A stretch of DNA of 64,000 nucleotides from JBGRQA01 sp041725895 (GCA_041725895.1 JBGRQA010000030.1:9097-73096); one strand, 5' to 3'; counted from the stretch's first letter, positions 35,411-44,064 are shown. The notes: generated by a model from the letters alone, not told the origin. Numbers and translations: made by a program.

Positions 35411-35758
35411 ATGGTGAAGATTGCAGATATCGTAAATGAACTTGGTGCGAAGGTGATTTGTGGAGAACACAAGATAGAACAAGAGATCCGGATGGGGTTT
35501 GCTTCCGATTTGATGAGTGATGTTTTGACCCTGGATACCGAAAATATGTTGCTTATAACCGGCCTGAATAATTTACAAACCATACGTACTTCTGAAATGT
35601 CTGACATCTCTTATATCCTTTTTGTTCGTGATAAAAAGGCTTCCGAGGAGATGAAAGAACTGGCATGTGAGAACGACATAATGCTTTTAGAGTGCAGTCA
35701 TTCGATGTTTCGGGCTTGTGCTTCGTTGTATCAAATGGGGTTGGAGCCGGTTTACTAA
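35411..35758 (+). CDS. DRTGG-like domain protein, first copy
   Basis: A 115-residue protein (MVKIADIVNELGAKVICGEHKIEQEIRMG...) of the DRTGG-like type seen in [FeFe]-hydrogenase clusters. It aligns with the protein at 37562: both start K(I/E)(A/I)(D/V)..LG.K(V/I)C.G, then (F/Y).SDL(M/L)SDV, and each has a central V-rich strand. It is related to the regulatory domain of HPr-kinase-like and CBS-DRTGG proteins, probably for ligand or protein binding. First gene of a module that runs to the hydrogenase genes, 10 bp before the ATPase gene. Confidence 0.75.
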   Translation: MVKIADIVNELGAKVICGEHKIEQEIRMGFASDLMSDVLTLDTENMLLITGLNNLQTIRTSEMSDISYILFVRDKKASEEMKELACENDIMLLECSHSMFRACASLYQMGLEPVY

Positions 35759-35768
35759 TTGAAGAGGA

Positions 35769-36182
35769 ATGAATTTTAAATACAATATAGAAGGAGGAAA
35801 TTTCTCTAAGGCTGGTGCTGCTTCCAGTGAGGTGAAGAAGCTTTTGAAGCAGTTGAATGTGGATGGGCGCCTAATCAAAAAAATTGTTGTTTCCTTGTAC
35901 GAGGCGGAGGTCAATATTGTAGCTCATGCCTATGAAGGAACGATGAATGTTGAAATTCAACCCGATCGAATAGTGGTACGCCTCGTGGATCGTGGGCCTG
36001 GTATACCTGATATTAACCAGGCGATGCAAAAAGGTTTTTCTACCGCTTCTCCCGAAGTCCGGGAGATGGGGTTCGGAGCCGGAATGGGCTTGCCCAATAT
36101 TGAGAAGAATTCTGATGAGTTAAATATTACAAGTAAGGTGGATGAGGGGACAGAGGTAGAGATTATTAACTATTTGCAATAA
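35769..36182 (+). CDS. GHKL ATPase, anti-sigma-factor (RsbW)-like
   Basis: A 137-residue single-domain ATPase of the serine-kinase/anti-sigma type. N box YEAEVNIVAHAYEG, G1 box DRGPGIPD, G2 box GFGAGMGLPNIEKNSD are all present, so it can bind ATP. The usual partners (sigma factor, anti-anti-sigma STAS protein) are absent. It overlaps nothing but sits 10 and 4 bp from its neighbours, so it is translated with the DRTGG protein and the HydA-like protein. Its likely role is phosphorylation or ATP-dependent control in the hydrogenase module. Confidence 0.85.
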   Translation: MNFKYNIEGGNFSKAGAASSEVKKLLKQLNVDGRLIKKIVVSLYEAEVNIVAHAYEGTMNVEIQPDRIVVRLVDRGPGIPDINQAMQKGFSTASPEVREMGFGAGMGLPNIEKNSDELNITSKVDEGTEVEIINYLQ

Positions 36183-36186
36183 ATAA

Positions 36187-37572
36187 TTGATGAAGGAGCA
36201 GGTTCATTTTTATCACGCATTAAAAGTAGAAGAGGACATCTGTATTGGTTGTACGCATTGTATGAATATTTGTCCTACTGCTGCTATTCGTGTTAATAAT
36301 GGCAAAGCAACCATCAATAAAAATGCCTGTGTCGATTGTGGCGAATGTATGAAATCCTGCCCTGTGAATGCCATATTTGTGGAACAGGACGACTTTAGCC
36401 AGATTTTTAAGTTCAAGTATCGGGTAGCTTTGCTGCCCACTGTTTTGTTAGGACAGTTTCCGGATGAGATAACAGAGGAGCAAATTTTCTCCGTTATCCA
36501 TGAAATGGGCTTTACGCACGTTTATGAGGTGGATGAGGCTGTGGATATTCTCACTGAGGCTACAGCTGCTCATATGAAGAAATACCACCATCAGCGTCCG
36601 TTTGTTTCAACCTTTTGTCCTGCGGTTGTACGATTGATACAGGTGAAATTCCCTTCCCTGGTGGAAAATATGCTGCACCTGAAACCGGTGATTGATATCG
36701 CGGCCCTGTACAACCGGAAGCGACTGGAGGACGAAGGCATTCCTACTGAAGATATTGGTGTGTTCTACGTGACTCCCTGTGCTGCAAAAATTGCTGCTGT
36801 AAAGAGTCCGGTAGGAGAGGATGAGTTGTTGATAAACGGGGTTATCAACATGGATTTCATCTATAATAAAGTACTGTTGAGTATCAGTCAGAAAAAACAA
36901 CAGGTTTGTAAGATACCTGTTCCCCGTCCTCTAACAGAGAAAAGCATAGGTTGGACCCTTACCAATGGGGAAGCCTCTCAATACAAAGGCCGTTGTCTTG
37001 CCATTGACGAAATTCATAACGTAATAGAGATACTGGAAAAGCTGGAGAATGATGAGATCGCGGATGTGGATTTTCTGGAGCTCCGTGCCTGTGATCACAG
37101 TTGTGCAGGAGGTGTTTTGGCTACTGAGAATCGCTTTCTAACTATCGAGCGGTTGAGAAAGAGAGCCGAACGTCATAAGAAAATGGGGGTTCCCCCAATA
37201 GAAGCCAAAGGAATAGAGAGTTATAAGGATTATCTCTGGAATAATCTGAAGACGAAAAGCATAGAACCCCGCTCCATCGTAAAACTGGACGAGAATATGA
37301 TGGTGGCCATGAAGAAGATGGAAAAGGTGCAAAGGATTTTGCGAGTCCTACCCGGAATCGATTGTGGAGCTTGTGGTACTCCTCGTTGCCATACTTTGGC
37401 CGAAGATATTGTGCAGGGCAAAGCCAAAATGACACAGTGTGTTTTCCTGCAAAAGATGTTGTGTAAGGAGAATCTGATGACCAGTGAGGAATCCTATGAA
37501 ATATCAGAGACTACCTGGGGAAAGAAAAGATTTGATAAGGACCGAAACAAAAGAAACTTGAATGAAGGTTAA
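36187..37572 (+). CDS. HydA-like iron-sulfur protein without the proton-transfer cysteine
   Basis: A 461-residue protein with two N-terminal [4Fe-4S] clusters (Cys 19, 22, 25, 29 and 48, 51, 54, 58), a domain related to the H-cluster domain of [FeFe]-hydrogenase, and a C-terminal Cys set (393, 396, 401, 418) of the FeS type. The three H-cluster loops are degenerate: L1 STFCP (Phe143 where HydA has the first Cys of SCCP; Cys144 kept), L2 TPCAAK (Cys198), L3 RACDHSC (Cys302, Cys306). So the four [4Fe-4S]-ligating Cys remain but the catalytic one is lost. A sensory or assembly role is more likely than catalysis. No PAS domain follows. It overlaps the next gene by 11 bp. Confidence 0.88.
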   Translation: MMKEQVHFYHALKVEEDICIGCTHCMNICPTAAIRVNNGKATINKNACVDCGECMKSCPVNAIFVEQDDFSQIFKFKYRVALLPTVLLGQFPDEITEEQIFSVIHEMGFTHVYEVDEAVDILTEATAAHMKKYHHQRPFVSTFCPAVVRLIQVKFPSLVENMLHLKPVIDIAALYNRKRLEDEGIPTEDIGVFYVTPCAAKIAAVKSPVGEDELLINGVINMDFIYNKVLLSISQKKQQVCKIPVPRPLTEKSIGWTLTNGEASQYKGRCLAIDEIHNVIEILEKLENDEIADVDFLELRACDHSCAGGVLATENRFLTIERLRKRAERHKKMGVPPIEAKGIESYKDYLWNNLKTKSIEPRSIVKLDENMMVAMKKMEKVQRILRVLPGIDCGACGTPRCHTLAEDIVQGKAKMTQCVFLQKMLCKENLMTSEESYEISETTWGKKRFDKDRNKRNLNEG

Positions 37573-37903
37573 AGAGATAGTAGACCGATTGGGTCTTAAA
37601 ATTTGCAGTGGACAGCAGGGATTGGATCGTGAGATTACCGGAGGATATACTTCCGACTTGTTAAGTGATGTTATGGGCAATGCTGATACCGGTCATGTTT
37701 GGGTGACTTTGCAAACTCATAAGAACATAATGGCCATTGCTTCTTTGAAGGAATTGGCAGCAGTCGTGTTGGTAAAGGGATTACAACCGGAACCCGATGC
37801 AGCAGAACAAAGCAATGAGGAGGGAATTCCGGTACTCTCGTCAGAGGAAGAGGCTTTTGAGTTAACCGGAAAGTTGTATGCAATATTGAACGAAAGCAGA
37901 TAA
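37562..37903 (+). CDS. DRTGG-like domain protein, second copy
   Basis: A 113-residue paralogue of the 35411 protein, starting MKVKEIVDRLGLKICSGQQG and containing YTSDLLSDVMGNA. Its ATG lies inside the last codons of the HydA-like gene, so the two are translationally coupled. The two copies frame the ATPase and HydA-like genes and may form a heterodimer or sense two different ligands. Confidence 0.75.
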   Translation: MKVKEIVDRLGLKICSGQQGLDREITGGYTSDLLSDVMGNADTGHVWVTLQTHKNIMAIASLKELAAVVLVKGLQPEPDAAEQSNEEGIPVLSSEEEAFELTGKLYAILNESR

Positions 37904-37904
37904 A

Positions 37905-38645
37905 ATGCAAGAGTACCGGGCCGATTTACATCTGCATACTGTGTTGTCTCCCTGTGGAGATTTGGAGATGAGTCCGGTTAATCTTATCCAAAAGGCTAAG
38001 GAAAGGGGCCTTAATATTTTAGGTATAACCGATCACAATTCCACTTTGCATGCCCCGTTGATTAAAGAGTTGGGAGATCGGGAAGGAATTTTGGTGTTGA
38101 TGGGTGCAGAGGTGAGTACAAGGGAAGAGGTTCACTGCTTGTGTTTTTTTGAAGAAGAGGAGGAATTGGCCCAATTTCAGGTGTTTCTCGATAGGAATCT
38201 ACCTCAGATACCCAATGATGTGGATCGATTCGGCTATCAGGTTGTGGTGGACGAGGAGGACAATATTTTAAAGGAAGTGGATTGCCTTTTGATTTCAGGT
38301 TTAAAGGCTGGGATCAATGAGATAGAGCAGAAGGTACATAGTCTGAATGGTTTATTCATTCCGGCACATATTGATAAAAAGGTGAACAGCATCAGTAGTC
38401 AATTGGGTTTTGTTCCCCCCGATTTGAAAGTTGACGCTTTGGAGTTGTCGCCACACGTAACTAAGGAGGAGTATTTAAGGAAATATGGGTATCTGAAGAA
38501 CCATGTGTTCATTCAAAGTTCAGATGCCCACTATATAGAAAATATTGGAGATGCGGTGACCCGGTTTACCCTTGAGAAATTGAGCTTTGAGGAAGTCAGG
38601 AAGGCCCTTGCGGGAGAGGGGAAAAGAAAAGTTGAGATCTCCTAG
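37905..38645 (+). CDS. PHP-domain metal-dependent phosphoesterase-like protein
   Basis: A 246-residue PHP-family protein. Metal-binding motifs: DLHLHTVLSPCGD (residues 6-18), GITDHNST (about 39), HID near residue 152 and SSDAHYIENIG close to the end. Related proteins hydrolyse nucleotides or phosphates, often unknown ones. It directly follows the second DRTGG gene (1-bp gap) and is part of the hydrogenase accessory set. Confidence 0.85.
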   Translation: MQEYRADLHLHTVLSPCGDLEMSPVNLIQKAKERGLNILGITDHNSTLHAPLIKELGDREGILVLMGAEVSTREEVHCLCFFEEEEELAQFQVFLDRNLPQIPNDVDRFGYQVVVDEEDNILKEVDCLLISGLKAGINEIEQKVHSLNGLFIPAHIDKKVNSISSQLGFVPPDLKVDALELSPHVTKEEYLRKYGYLKNHVFIQSSDAHYIENIGDAVTRFTLEKLSFEEVRKALAGEGKRKVEIS

Positions 38646-38749
38646 AAGTAGAGTATTAAATTTTTGTGAATTGAGTTATACGTTTCACAAAGAAGCGCAA
38701 AGTTAAAATTGTTGAAAAACTTAAAGCTTGCTACTAGAAGCTAATTAAA

Positions 38750-39286
38750 ATGAAAGATCTGTCAATGCACATAATGGATATCATCCAGAACTCGGTTCGG
38801 GCCGAAGCTTCCCATGTCGAATTAATGATTGAGGAGCAGCCGGAGCAGGATCTGTATCGTTTGTGCATTAAGGACAATGGATGCGGGATGGATGAGGAAA
38901 CCCTGAAGCGGGTGACTGATCCTTTCTTTACCACCCGAACCACCCGAAAGGTAGGTTTGGGGATTTCGTTGCTGAAGATGAATGCGGAACGCACCGGGGG
39001 CGGACTGGAAATCTCCTCTGAGTTGGGGAAAGGAACCCAGGTGGATGTGAATTTTTCCCATTCCAATATCGATCGACCTGTTTTGGGAGACATAGCAGGA
39101 ACCATGGTTTTGCTGGTAGGTGCCAATCCCGGAATGGATTTTACATATAGGCACATTACCCCCAAGGGGGAATATTGTTTTGATACACGCGAGGTGAAGG
39201 AGGTATTGGAGGATGTATCAGTCAATGATCCTCAGATAATGCAATATCTGAAGGAATTAATACGTGAAAACCTAAACACTTTATAA
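38750..39286 (+). CDS. GHKL ATPase, histidine-kinase-like, hydrogenase-linked
   Basis: A 178-residue protein with a lone histidine-kinase-type ATPase domain (N box DIIQNSVRA, G1 DNGCGMDE, G2 VGLGISLLKMNAE) and a C-terminal tail of about 60 residues that is not part of the fold. No phosphoacceptor His domain or receiver is present. It comes 104 bp after the PHP gene, with an AGCTT-word repeat between, and 35 bp before the HndB-like subunit gene. Probably a partner in regulation or maturation. Confidence 0.85.
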   Translation: MKDLSMHIMDIIQNSVRAEASHVELMIEEQPEQDLYRLCIKDNGCGMDEETLKRVTDPFFTTRTTRKVGLGISLLKMNAERTGGGLEISSELGKGTQVDVNFSHSNIDRPVLGDIAGTMVLLVGANPGMDFTYRHITPKGEYCFDTREVKEVLEDVSVNDPQIMQYLKELIRENLNTL

Positions 39287-39321
39287 TAGAAATAAAATTC
39301 TAACCTTTAATTACTAAAATT

Positions 39322-39714
39322 ATGGCAAAAGTTAAATCCCTTGCGGATCTGAAGCGAATCAAGGAGGAGCTTCAGTCAAAAATGGATCTGCGGGAGAAGA
39401 GCGACGATCCTGAAAAGCTGGTGCAGATCAAAGTGGCGATGGCAACTTGCGGTATTGCATCGGGTGCAAAGGAAGTAATGGACTTCATGATAGCTGAATT
39501 GGCAAAGCGAGACATTCAGGCAATAGTTACGCAAACGGGATGTATGGGGTATTGCTATGCAGAACCTACAATCGAAGTGAAGATGCCGGAGAAGGATCCT
39601 ATAGTATTTGGTGATGTGGATCTGAAGAAAGCCGATGAGATTATTGAAAAGTACATCAAACAAGGTGAGTTGGTGGACGGTATCATTCCGGTGAACTACA
39701 AAACTATTGACTAA
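39322..39714 (+). CDS. Thioredoxin-like [2Fe-2S] subunit, HndB-like
   Basis: A 130-residue thioredoxin-fold ferredoxin-like protein. After an N-terminal helix (KSLADLKRIKEELQSKM), the fold shows VAMATCGIASGAKEVMDFM (Cys43) and VTQTGCMGYCYAEP (Cys74, Cys78). Only three of the usual four cluster Cys are present, as in the subgroup with CGIASG, so a standard [2Fe-2S] site is doubtful. It matches the small extra subunit HndB of NADP-reducing hydrogenase. Twenty base pairs before the NuoF-like gene. Confidence 0.82.
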   Translation: MAKVKSLADLKRIKEELQSKMDLREKSDDPEKLVQIKVAMATCGIASGAKEVMDFMIAELAKRDIQAIVTQTGCMGYCYAEPTIEVKMPEKDPIVFGDVDLKKADEIIEKYIKQGELVDGIIPVNYKTID

Positions 39715-39734
39715 CCCTAAAGGAATTAACTAAC

Positions 39735-41528
39735 ATGGAAAAGTATAAAATGCATATTCTTATTTGTGGAGGTACCGGATGTCGTGCGTCTGCAAGTGAG
39801 GCTATTCAAACAAATTTACAGGAATGTCTGAAAGCCAAAGGGCTGGAAGAAGAGGTGCAGGTAGTAAGTACCGGTTGCTTTGGTTTTTGCGAGAAAGGTC
39901 CGATTGTGAAAATCCTTCCTGATAACACCTTTTACATTGAGGTAAAACCTGAAGATGCAGAGGAACTTGTTGAAGAACACGTGATCAAGGGACGCCAGGT
40001 GCAGCGCCTGTTGTATACCGATCCCGAGAAAAAGGAGGTGATTAGCGATGCCAAGAACATGGGCTTCTACAAAAAGCAGCTTCGTATTGCTCTTCGTAAC
40101 TGTGGTTTTATCAATCCGGAGAACATTGATGAGTACATTGCCCGTGAGGGATATGCTGCTCTTGGAAAATGCTTGACCGATATGACTCCTCAATCCGTTA
40201 TTGATGAAATTAAGCTTTCTGGTCTGAGAGGTCGAGGAGGAGGAGGATTTCCTACCGGTTTGAAATGGGAATTTGCTTCCAAGAATGATGCTGATCAGAA
40301 GTATGTGGTTTGTAATGCTGACGAGGGTGATCCAGGTGCATTTATGGACCGTTCTATTCTGGAAGGTGATCCGCATTCTGTACTGGAGGCAATGGCCATT
40401 TGTGGTTACACCATGGGGGCCGATAAAGGAGTAATCTACATTCGTGCAGAGTATCCTTTGGCGATTGAACGTTTAAAAGTGGCTATCAAACAGGCACGTG
40501 AATATGGCTTGTTGGGAAAAGATATTTTGGGTGCCGGGTTCAATTTCGATATTGAGTTACGATATGGTGCCGGGGCATTTGTATGTGGTGAGGAAACTGC
40601 CTTGATCCATTCAATGGAAGGTATGCGCGGTGAACCTACCGTAAAGCCTCCTTTTCCTGCTGAATCGGGCTACAATGGTAAGCCAACCAACGTGAACAAT
40701 GTGGAGACCTTTGCCAGTGTTCCTGTAATTATCAATAAGGGTGCCAACTGGTTCAATAAAATAGGTAGTGAGAAATCGAAGGGTACCAAAGTATTTGCTT
40801 TGGCAGGAAAGATCAATAACGTAGGTTTGATCGAGGTACCAATGGGTACTACTCTTCGTGAAGTAATTTACGAAATTGGTGGAGGTATTAAGGATGGCAA
40901 GAAATTTAAGGCTGTTCAAACCGGTGGTCCTTCTGGAGGTTGTTTGACTGAGAAGCACCTGGATACTCCAATTGATTTCGATAACCTTTTGGCTGTTGGT
41001 TCCATGATGGGATCCGGTGGTATGATCGTAATGGACGAGGACGACTGTATGGTGTCCGTGGCTAAGTTCTATTTGGACTTTACTGTAGAGGAATCTTGTG
41101 GTAAGTGTACTCCTTGTCGTGTGGGTAACAAGCGTTTGTATGAATTGCTTGACAAAATCACTCAGGGGAACGGAACCAAAGAGGATTTGGATCTGTTGCG
41201 AAACCTGAGTACCGTAATTAAAGATACTTCTCTGTGTGGTTTGGGACAAACTTCTCCCAATCCGGTGCTTTCTACCTTGGAGAATTTCGAGGAAGAGTAT
41301 TTGGCACACGTGGTAGATCACAAATGTACCGCAGGTCAGTGTAAGGCATTGATGCAGTACGTGATTGATCCGGAGCTTTGTGTGGGTTGTACCCTTTGTG
41401 CACGTAACTGTCCGGTGGATTGTATTTCCGGAGAGCGCAAGGAAGCTCACGTGATTGATACAAGTATTTGTATCAAGTGTGGCGCCTGTATGGAGAAATG
41501 TAAGTTTAATGCGATTAGCATACAATAA
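39735..41528 (+). CDS. hydB: NuoF-like flavin subunit of bifurcating hydrogenase (HydB/HndC)
   Basis: A 597-residue subunit that binds FMN, NAD(H) and FeS clusters. Order: thioredoxin-like [2Fe-2S] domain (Cys 11, 16, 48, 52), FMN/NADH domain with GRGGGGFPTG (166-175), the SLBB domain, a [4Fe-4S] site with ESCGKCTPCRVG, and two C-terminal ferredoxin clusters (CVGCTLCARNCP and CIKCGACMEKC). The fused N- and C-terminal domains distinguish it from NuoF of complex I and match HydB/HndC, where flavin-based bifurcation takes place. Strongly coupled to hydA, whose SD overlaps its stop region. Confidence 0.94.
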   Translation: MEKYKMHILICGGTGCRASASEAIQTNLQECLKAKGLEEEVQVVSTGCFGFCEKGPIVKILPDNTFYIEVKPEDAEELVEEHVIKGRQVQRLLYTDPEKKEVISDAKNMGFYKKQLRIALRNCGFINPENIDEYIAREGYAALGKCLTDMTPQSVIDEIKLSGLRGRGGGGFPTGLKWEFASKNDADQKYVVCNADEGDPGAFMDRSILEGDPHSVLEAMAICGYTMGADKGVIYIRAEYPLAIERLKVAIKQAREYGLLGKDILGAGFNFDIELRYGAGAFVCGEETALIHSMEGMRGEPTVKPPFPAESGYNGKPTNVNNVETFASVPVIINKGANWFNKIGSEKSKGTKVFALAGKINNVGLIEVPMGTTLREVIYEIGGGIKDGKKFKAVQTGGPSGGCLTEKHLDTPIDFDNLLAVGSMMGSGGMIVMDEDDCMVSVAKFYLDFTVEESCGKCTPCRVGNKRLYELLDKITQGNGTKEDLDLLRNLSTVIKDTSLCGLGQTSPNPVLSTLENFEEEYLAHVVDHKCTAGQCKALMQYVIDPELCVGCTLCARNCPVDCISGERKEAHVIDTSICIKCGACMEKCKFNAISIQ

Positions 41529-41542
41529 GGAGGACCTGGAAA

Positions 41543-43315
41543 ATGGAACAAATGATTAAATTAACCATTGATAATAAAGAGATAGAGGTACCCAAGGGGA
41601 CCACTATTTTAGATGCAGCCAAAGAGTTGGGAATTGAGATACCTACTCTTTGTTACATGAACCTGGGCGATATGGGAATTGAGCACAAACCAGGAGGATG
41701 TAGAATTTGTGTTGTAGAGGTGGAAGGACGCCGCAACCTTGCCCCATCTTGTAATTCAAAGTGTGAGAACGGTATGGTGGTTCACACTCACAACATGCGC
41801 GTTTTGAATGCTCGTAAAACCGTTATGGAATTGATGCTTTCCGATCACCCTTTCGACTGTTTGGTATGTGCCAAGTCGGGAAATTGTGATTTGCAGGATA
41901 TGGCCCACAAATTAGGCGTTCGTGAGCTTCACTACAAAGGCGAGCAGTCAACTTACCAGGTGGATTATTCTCCTTCGATCATCCGTGATTTGGACAAGTG
42001 CATTATGTGTCGTCGTTGCGAAACTATGTGTAACGAAGTTCAAACCGTTGGCGCTCTTTCTGCAGTAAATCGTGGCTTTAAGGCTGTTGTGGCTCCTGCT
42101 TTCGAAATGGATCTTCAAAAGTCAACTTGTACCTACTGCGGACAGTGTGTGGCTGTTTGTCCTACGGGAGCTTTGACCGAAGTAGATCACACCAATAAGT
42201 TGATTCGTGATCTTGCTGATCCTAAGAAAACCGTTGTTGTACAAACTGCACCAGCAGTACGTGCAGCTTTGGGTGAGGAGTTCGGTTTGGAGCCTGGTAC
42301 ACTGGTTACTGGTAAGATGGTTACTGCATTGCGTAGCCTTGGTTTCGATCGTGTATTCGATACCGATTTTGCTGCCGATCTTACCATTATGGAAGAAGGA
42401 ACCGAGTTGCTCGATCGTTTGACTCGTCACCTGAATGGGGATAAGGATGTAAAGCTGCCAATTCTGACTTCTTGTTGTCCGGGATGGGTGAACTTCTTTG
42501 AGCACTATTTCCCAAATATGAAAGATATTCCTTCTACTGCTCGTTCTCCTCAGCAGATGTTTGGACCTATTGCCAAGAATTACCTGGCCAAAGAAATGGG
42601 TATTAAACGTGAGGATATGATCGTAGTTTCTATTATGCCTTGTTTGGCCAAGAAATACGAGTGTCAACGTGACGAGTTTAAGGTAGATGGTGATCCTGAT
42701 GTAAATTATTCAATTACTACCCGTGAGTTGGCCAACCTGATCAAGCAGGCCAATATGGACTTCAATTCTCTTGAAGAGGAAGATTTCGACAACCCACTAG
42801 GCGAATCTACCGGTGCGAGTGTGATCTTCGGTGCTACCGGTGGTGTAATCGAAGCAGCTGCCCGTACCGCTTACGAAGTATATACCGGTAATACTCTTGA
42901 GAAAGTGGATTTCAAGGCACTTCGTGGTATGGAAGGCATTCGTAGCGCGAAAGTCGATTTTGACGGATTGGAATTGAACATTGGTATTGCTCATGGTTTG
43001 GGGAATGCTCGTAAATTGCTGGAAGATATTCGCGATGGAAAATCAGAATACCACGCTATTGAAATCATGGCCTGTCCTGGTGGATGTGTAGGTGGTGGTG
43101 GTCAGCCATTGCACCACGGTGATTCTTCAATTTTGAAGAAACGTGCTGCTGCCCTGTATCGTGAAGATGCTGGTAAAGCCATCCGTAAGTCGCACGAGAA
43201 CCCATACATAATCAAGTTGTATGAAGAGTTCCTTGGTAAGCCATGTGGTGAGTTGTCACACAAATTGTTGCACACTCATTACTTCGACAAGAGTAAAGAG
43301 ATCGAAATCGAATAA
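41543..43315 (+). CDS. hydA: [FeFe]-hydrogenase catalytic subunit (HydA/HndD)
   Basis: A 590-residue catalytic subunit reducing protons to H2. Order: [2Fe-2S] domain (Cys 37, 53, 56, 70), His-ligated [4Fe-4S] (HPFDCLVCAKSGNCD), two [4Fe-4S] (CIMCRRCETMC and CTYCGQCVAVC), then the H-cluster: L1 LTSCCPGW (Cys311/312), L2 SIMPCLAKKYE (Cys367), L3 EIMACPGGCVGGGGQP (Cys511/515). A small-subunit-like tail ends at 590. All catalytic residues are intact. A clear AAGGAGG precedes the ATG. The maturases HydE, HydF and HydG are not in the window. Confidence 0.96.
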   Translation: MEQMIKLTIDNKEIEVPKGTTILDAAKELGIEIPTLCYMNLGDMGIEHKPGGCRICVVEVEGRRNLAPSCNSKCENGMVVHTHNMRVLNARKTVMELMLSDHPFDCLVCAKSGNCDLQDMAHKLGVRELHYKGEQSTYQVDYSPSIIRDLDKCIMCRRCETMCNEVQTVGALSAVNRGFKAVVAPAFEMDLQKSTCTYCGQCVAVCPTGALTEVDHTNKLIRDLADPKKTVVVQTAPAVRAALGEEFGLEPGTLVTGKMVTALRSLGFDRVFDTDFAADLTIMEEGTELLDRLTRHLNGDKDVKLPILTSCCPGWVNFFEHYFPNMKDIPSTARSPQQMFGPIAKNYLAKEMGIKREDMIVVSIMPCLAKKYECQRDEFKVDGDPDVNYSITTRELANLIKQANMDFNSLEEEDFDNPLGESTGASVIFGATGGVIEAAARTAYEVYTGNTLEKVDFKALRGMEGIRSAKVDFDGLELNIGIAHGLGNARKLLEDIRDGKSEYHAIEIMACPGGCVGGGGQPLHHGDSSILKKRAAALYREDAGKAIRKSHENPYIIKLYEEFLGKPCGELSHKLLHTHYFDKSKEIEIE

Positions 43316-43370
43316 TTAGTAAAGAACCATCAGGATTGTTCGCAATCCTTTAATATAAGGAGTTTATATT

Positions 43371-43850
43371 ATGGCAAAAATTAAATTGGCAAAATCCAAG
43401 GTTGACAAACTTATGGAAATTTGTAAGTCCTTTAACAACGACGGCTCTGAGTTGATCAATGTGCTGCACAAAGCCCAGGAGACTTTTGGGTATCTGCCTG
43501 CTGAAGTACAGGAAATCATTGCCAAAGAGTTGGATTTGGCTGTAGCTCATGTTTACGGTGTAGTAACATTCTACTCTTTCTTCACAATGGTACCCAAAGG
43601 AGAGTTTCCGATCTCCATCTGTATGGGAACAGCTTGTTATGTTCGTGGAGCTGAGAAGGTACTGGAAGAGTTCAAGCGTCAGCTGAATGTTCCAATTGGT
43701 GAAACAACTGAGGATGGAAAATTCTCTATTAGTTGTCTGCGTTGTGTAGGAGCATGTGGTTTGGCTCCTGTAGTTACTGTAGGGGAACGCGTTTACGGAC
43801 GTGTTGCCGCTGCCGATGTAGCCGATATTATCAAAGAGTATCAATCGTAA
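43371..43850 (+). CDS. hydC: NuoE-like [2Fe-2S] subunit (HydC/HndA)
   Basis: A 159-residue subunit of the NuoE family. Helical N-terminal part (LINVLHKAQETFGYLP), then thioredoxin-like fold with Cys84, Cys89 (ICMGTACYVRG) and Cys125, Cys129 (CVGACGLAP), the full set for a [2Fe-2S] cluster. It hands electrons to or from HydB. In known HydABC/HndABCD operons this gene usually comes first; here it is last, before a terminator. Confidence 0.93.
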   Translation: MAKIKLAKSKVDKLMEICKSFNNDGSELINVLHKAQETFGYLPAEVQEIIAKELDLAVAHVYGVVTFYSFFTMVPKGEFPISICMGTACYVRGAEKVLEEFKRQLNVPIGETTEDGKFSISCLRCVGACGLAPVVTVGERVYGRVAAADVADIIKEYQS

Positions 43851-43870
43851 AGAATACTCATACTAAATGC

Positions 43871-43903
43871 AAAACCGCTTCCATTTGGGAGCGGTTTTTT
43901 TTG
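43871..43903 (+). terminator. Intrinsic terminator of the hydrogenase operon
   Basis: AAAACCGCTTCC (43871-43882) / GGGAGCGGTTTT (43887-43898) with one G.T pair, then T run to 43902. Confidence 0.9.
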
Positions 43904-44064
43904 TAAATTTTTTTAATGGAAGGTCTCAATACTGATAGTGCTTTAAATATTTGTTGATTGCATAATATAAACTTGCTATGTTGTATTAGTCAAATGGCTA
44001 AAGAGAGTTAACTTTATTATTATTCTAAATGATTAAAGAAAGAAGAGAAATATTTATGTTTTGC

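Noticed and set aside
38646..38749. Break between two separate operons inside the hydrogenase accessory set
   Set aside because: The 104-bp gap has no terminator or consensus promoter, so I treat the genes as one functional module.
40611..41525. Minus-strand ORF (304 codons) opposite the NuoF-like gene
   Set aside because: Antisense shadow of a highly conserved gene, rich in Thr/His/Leu with no protein-like pattern.
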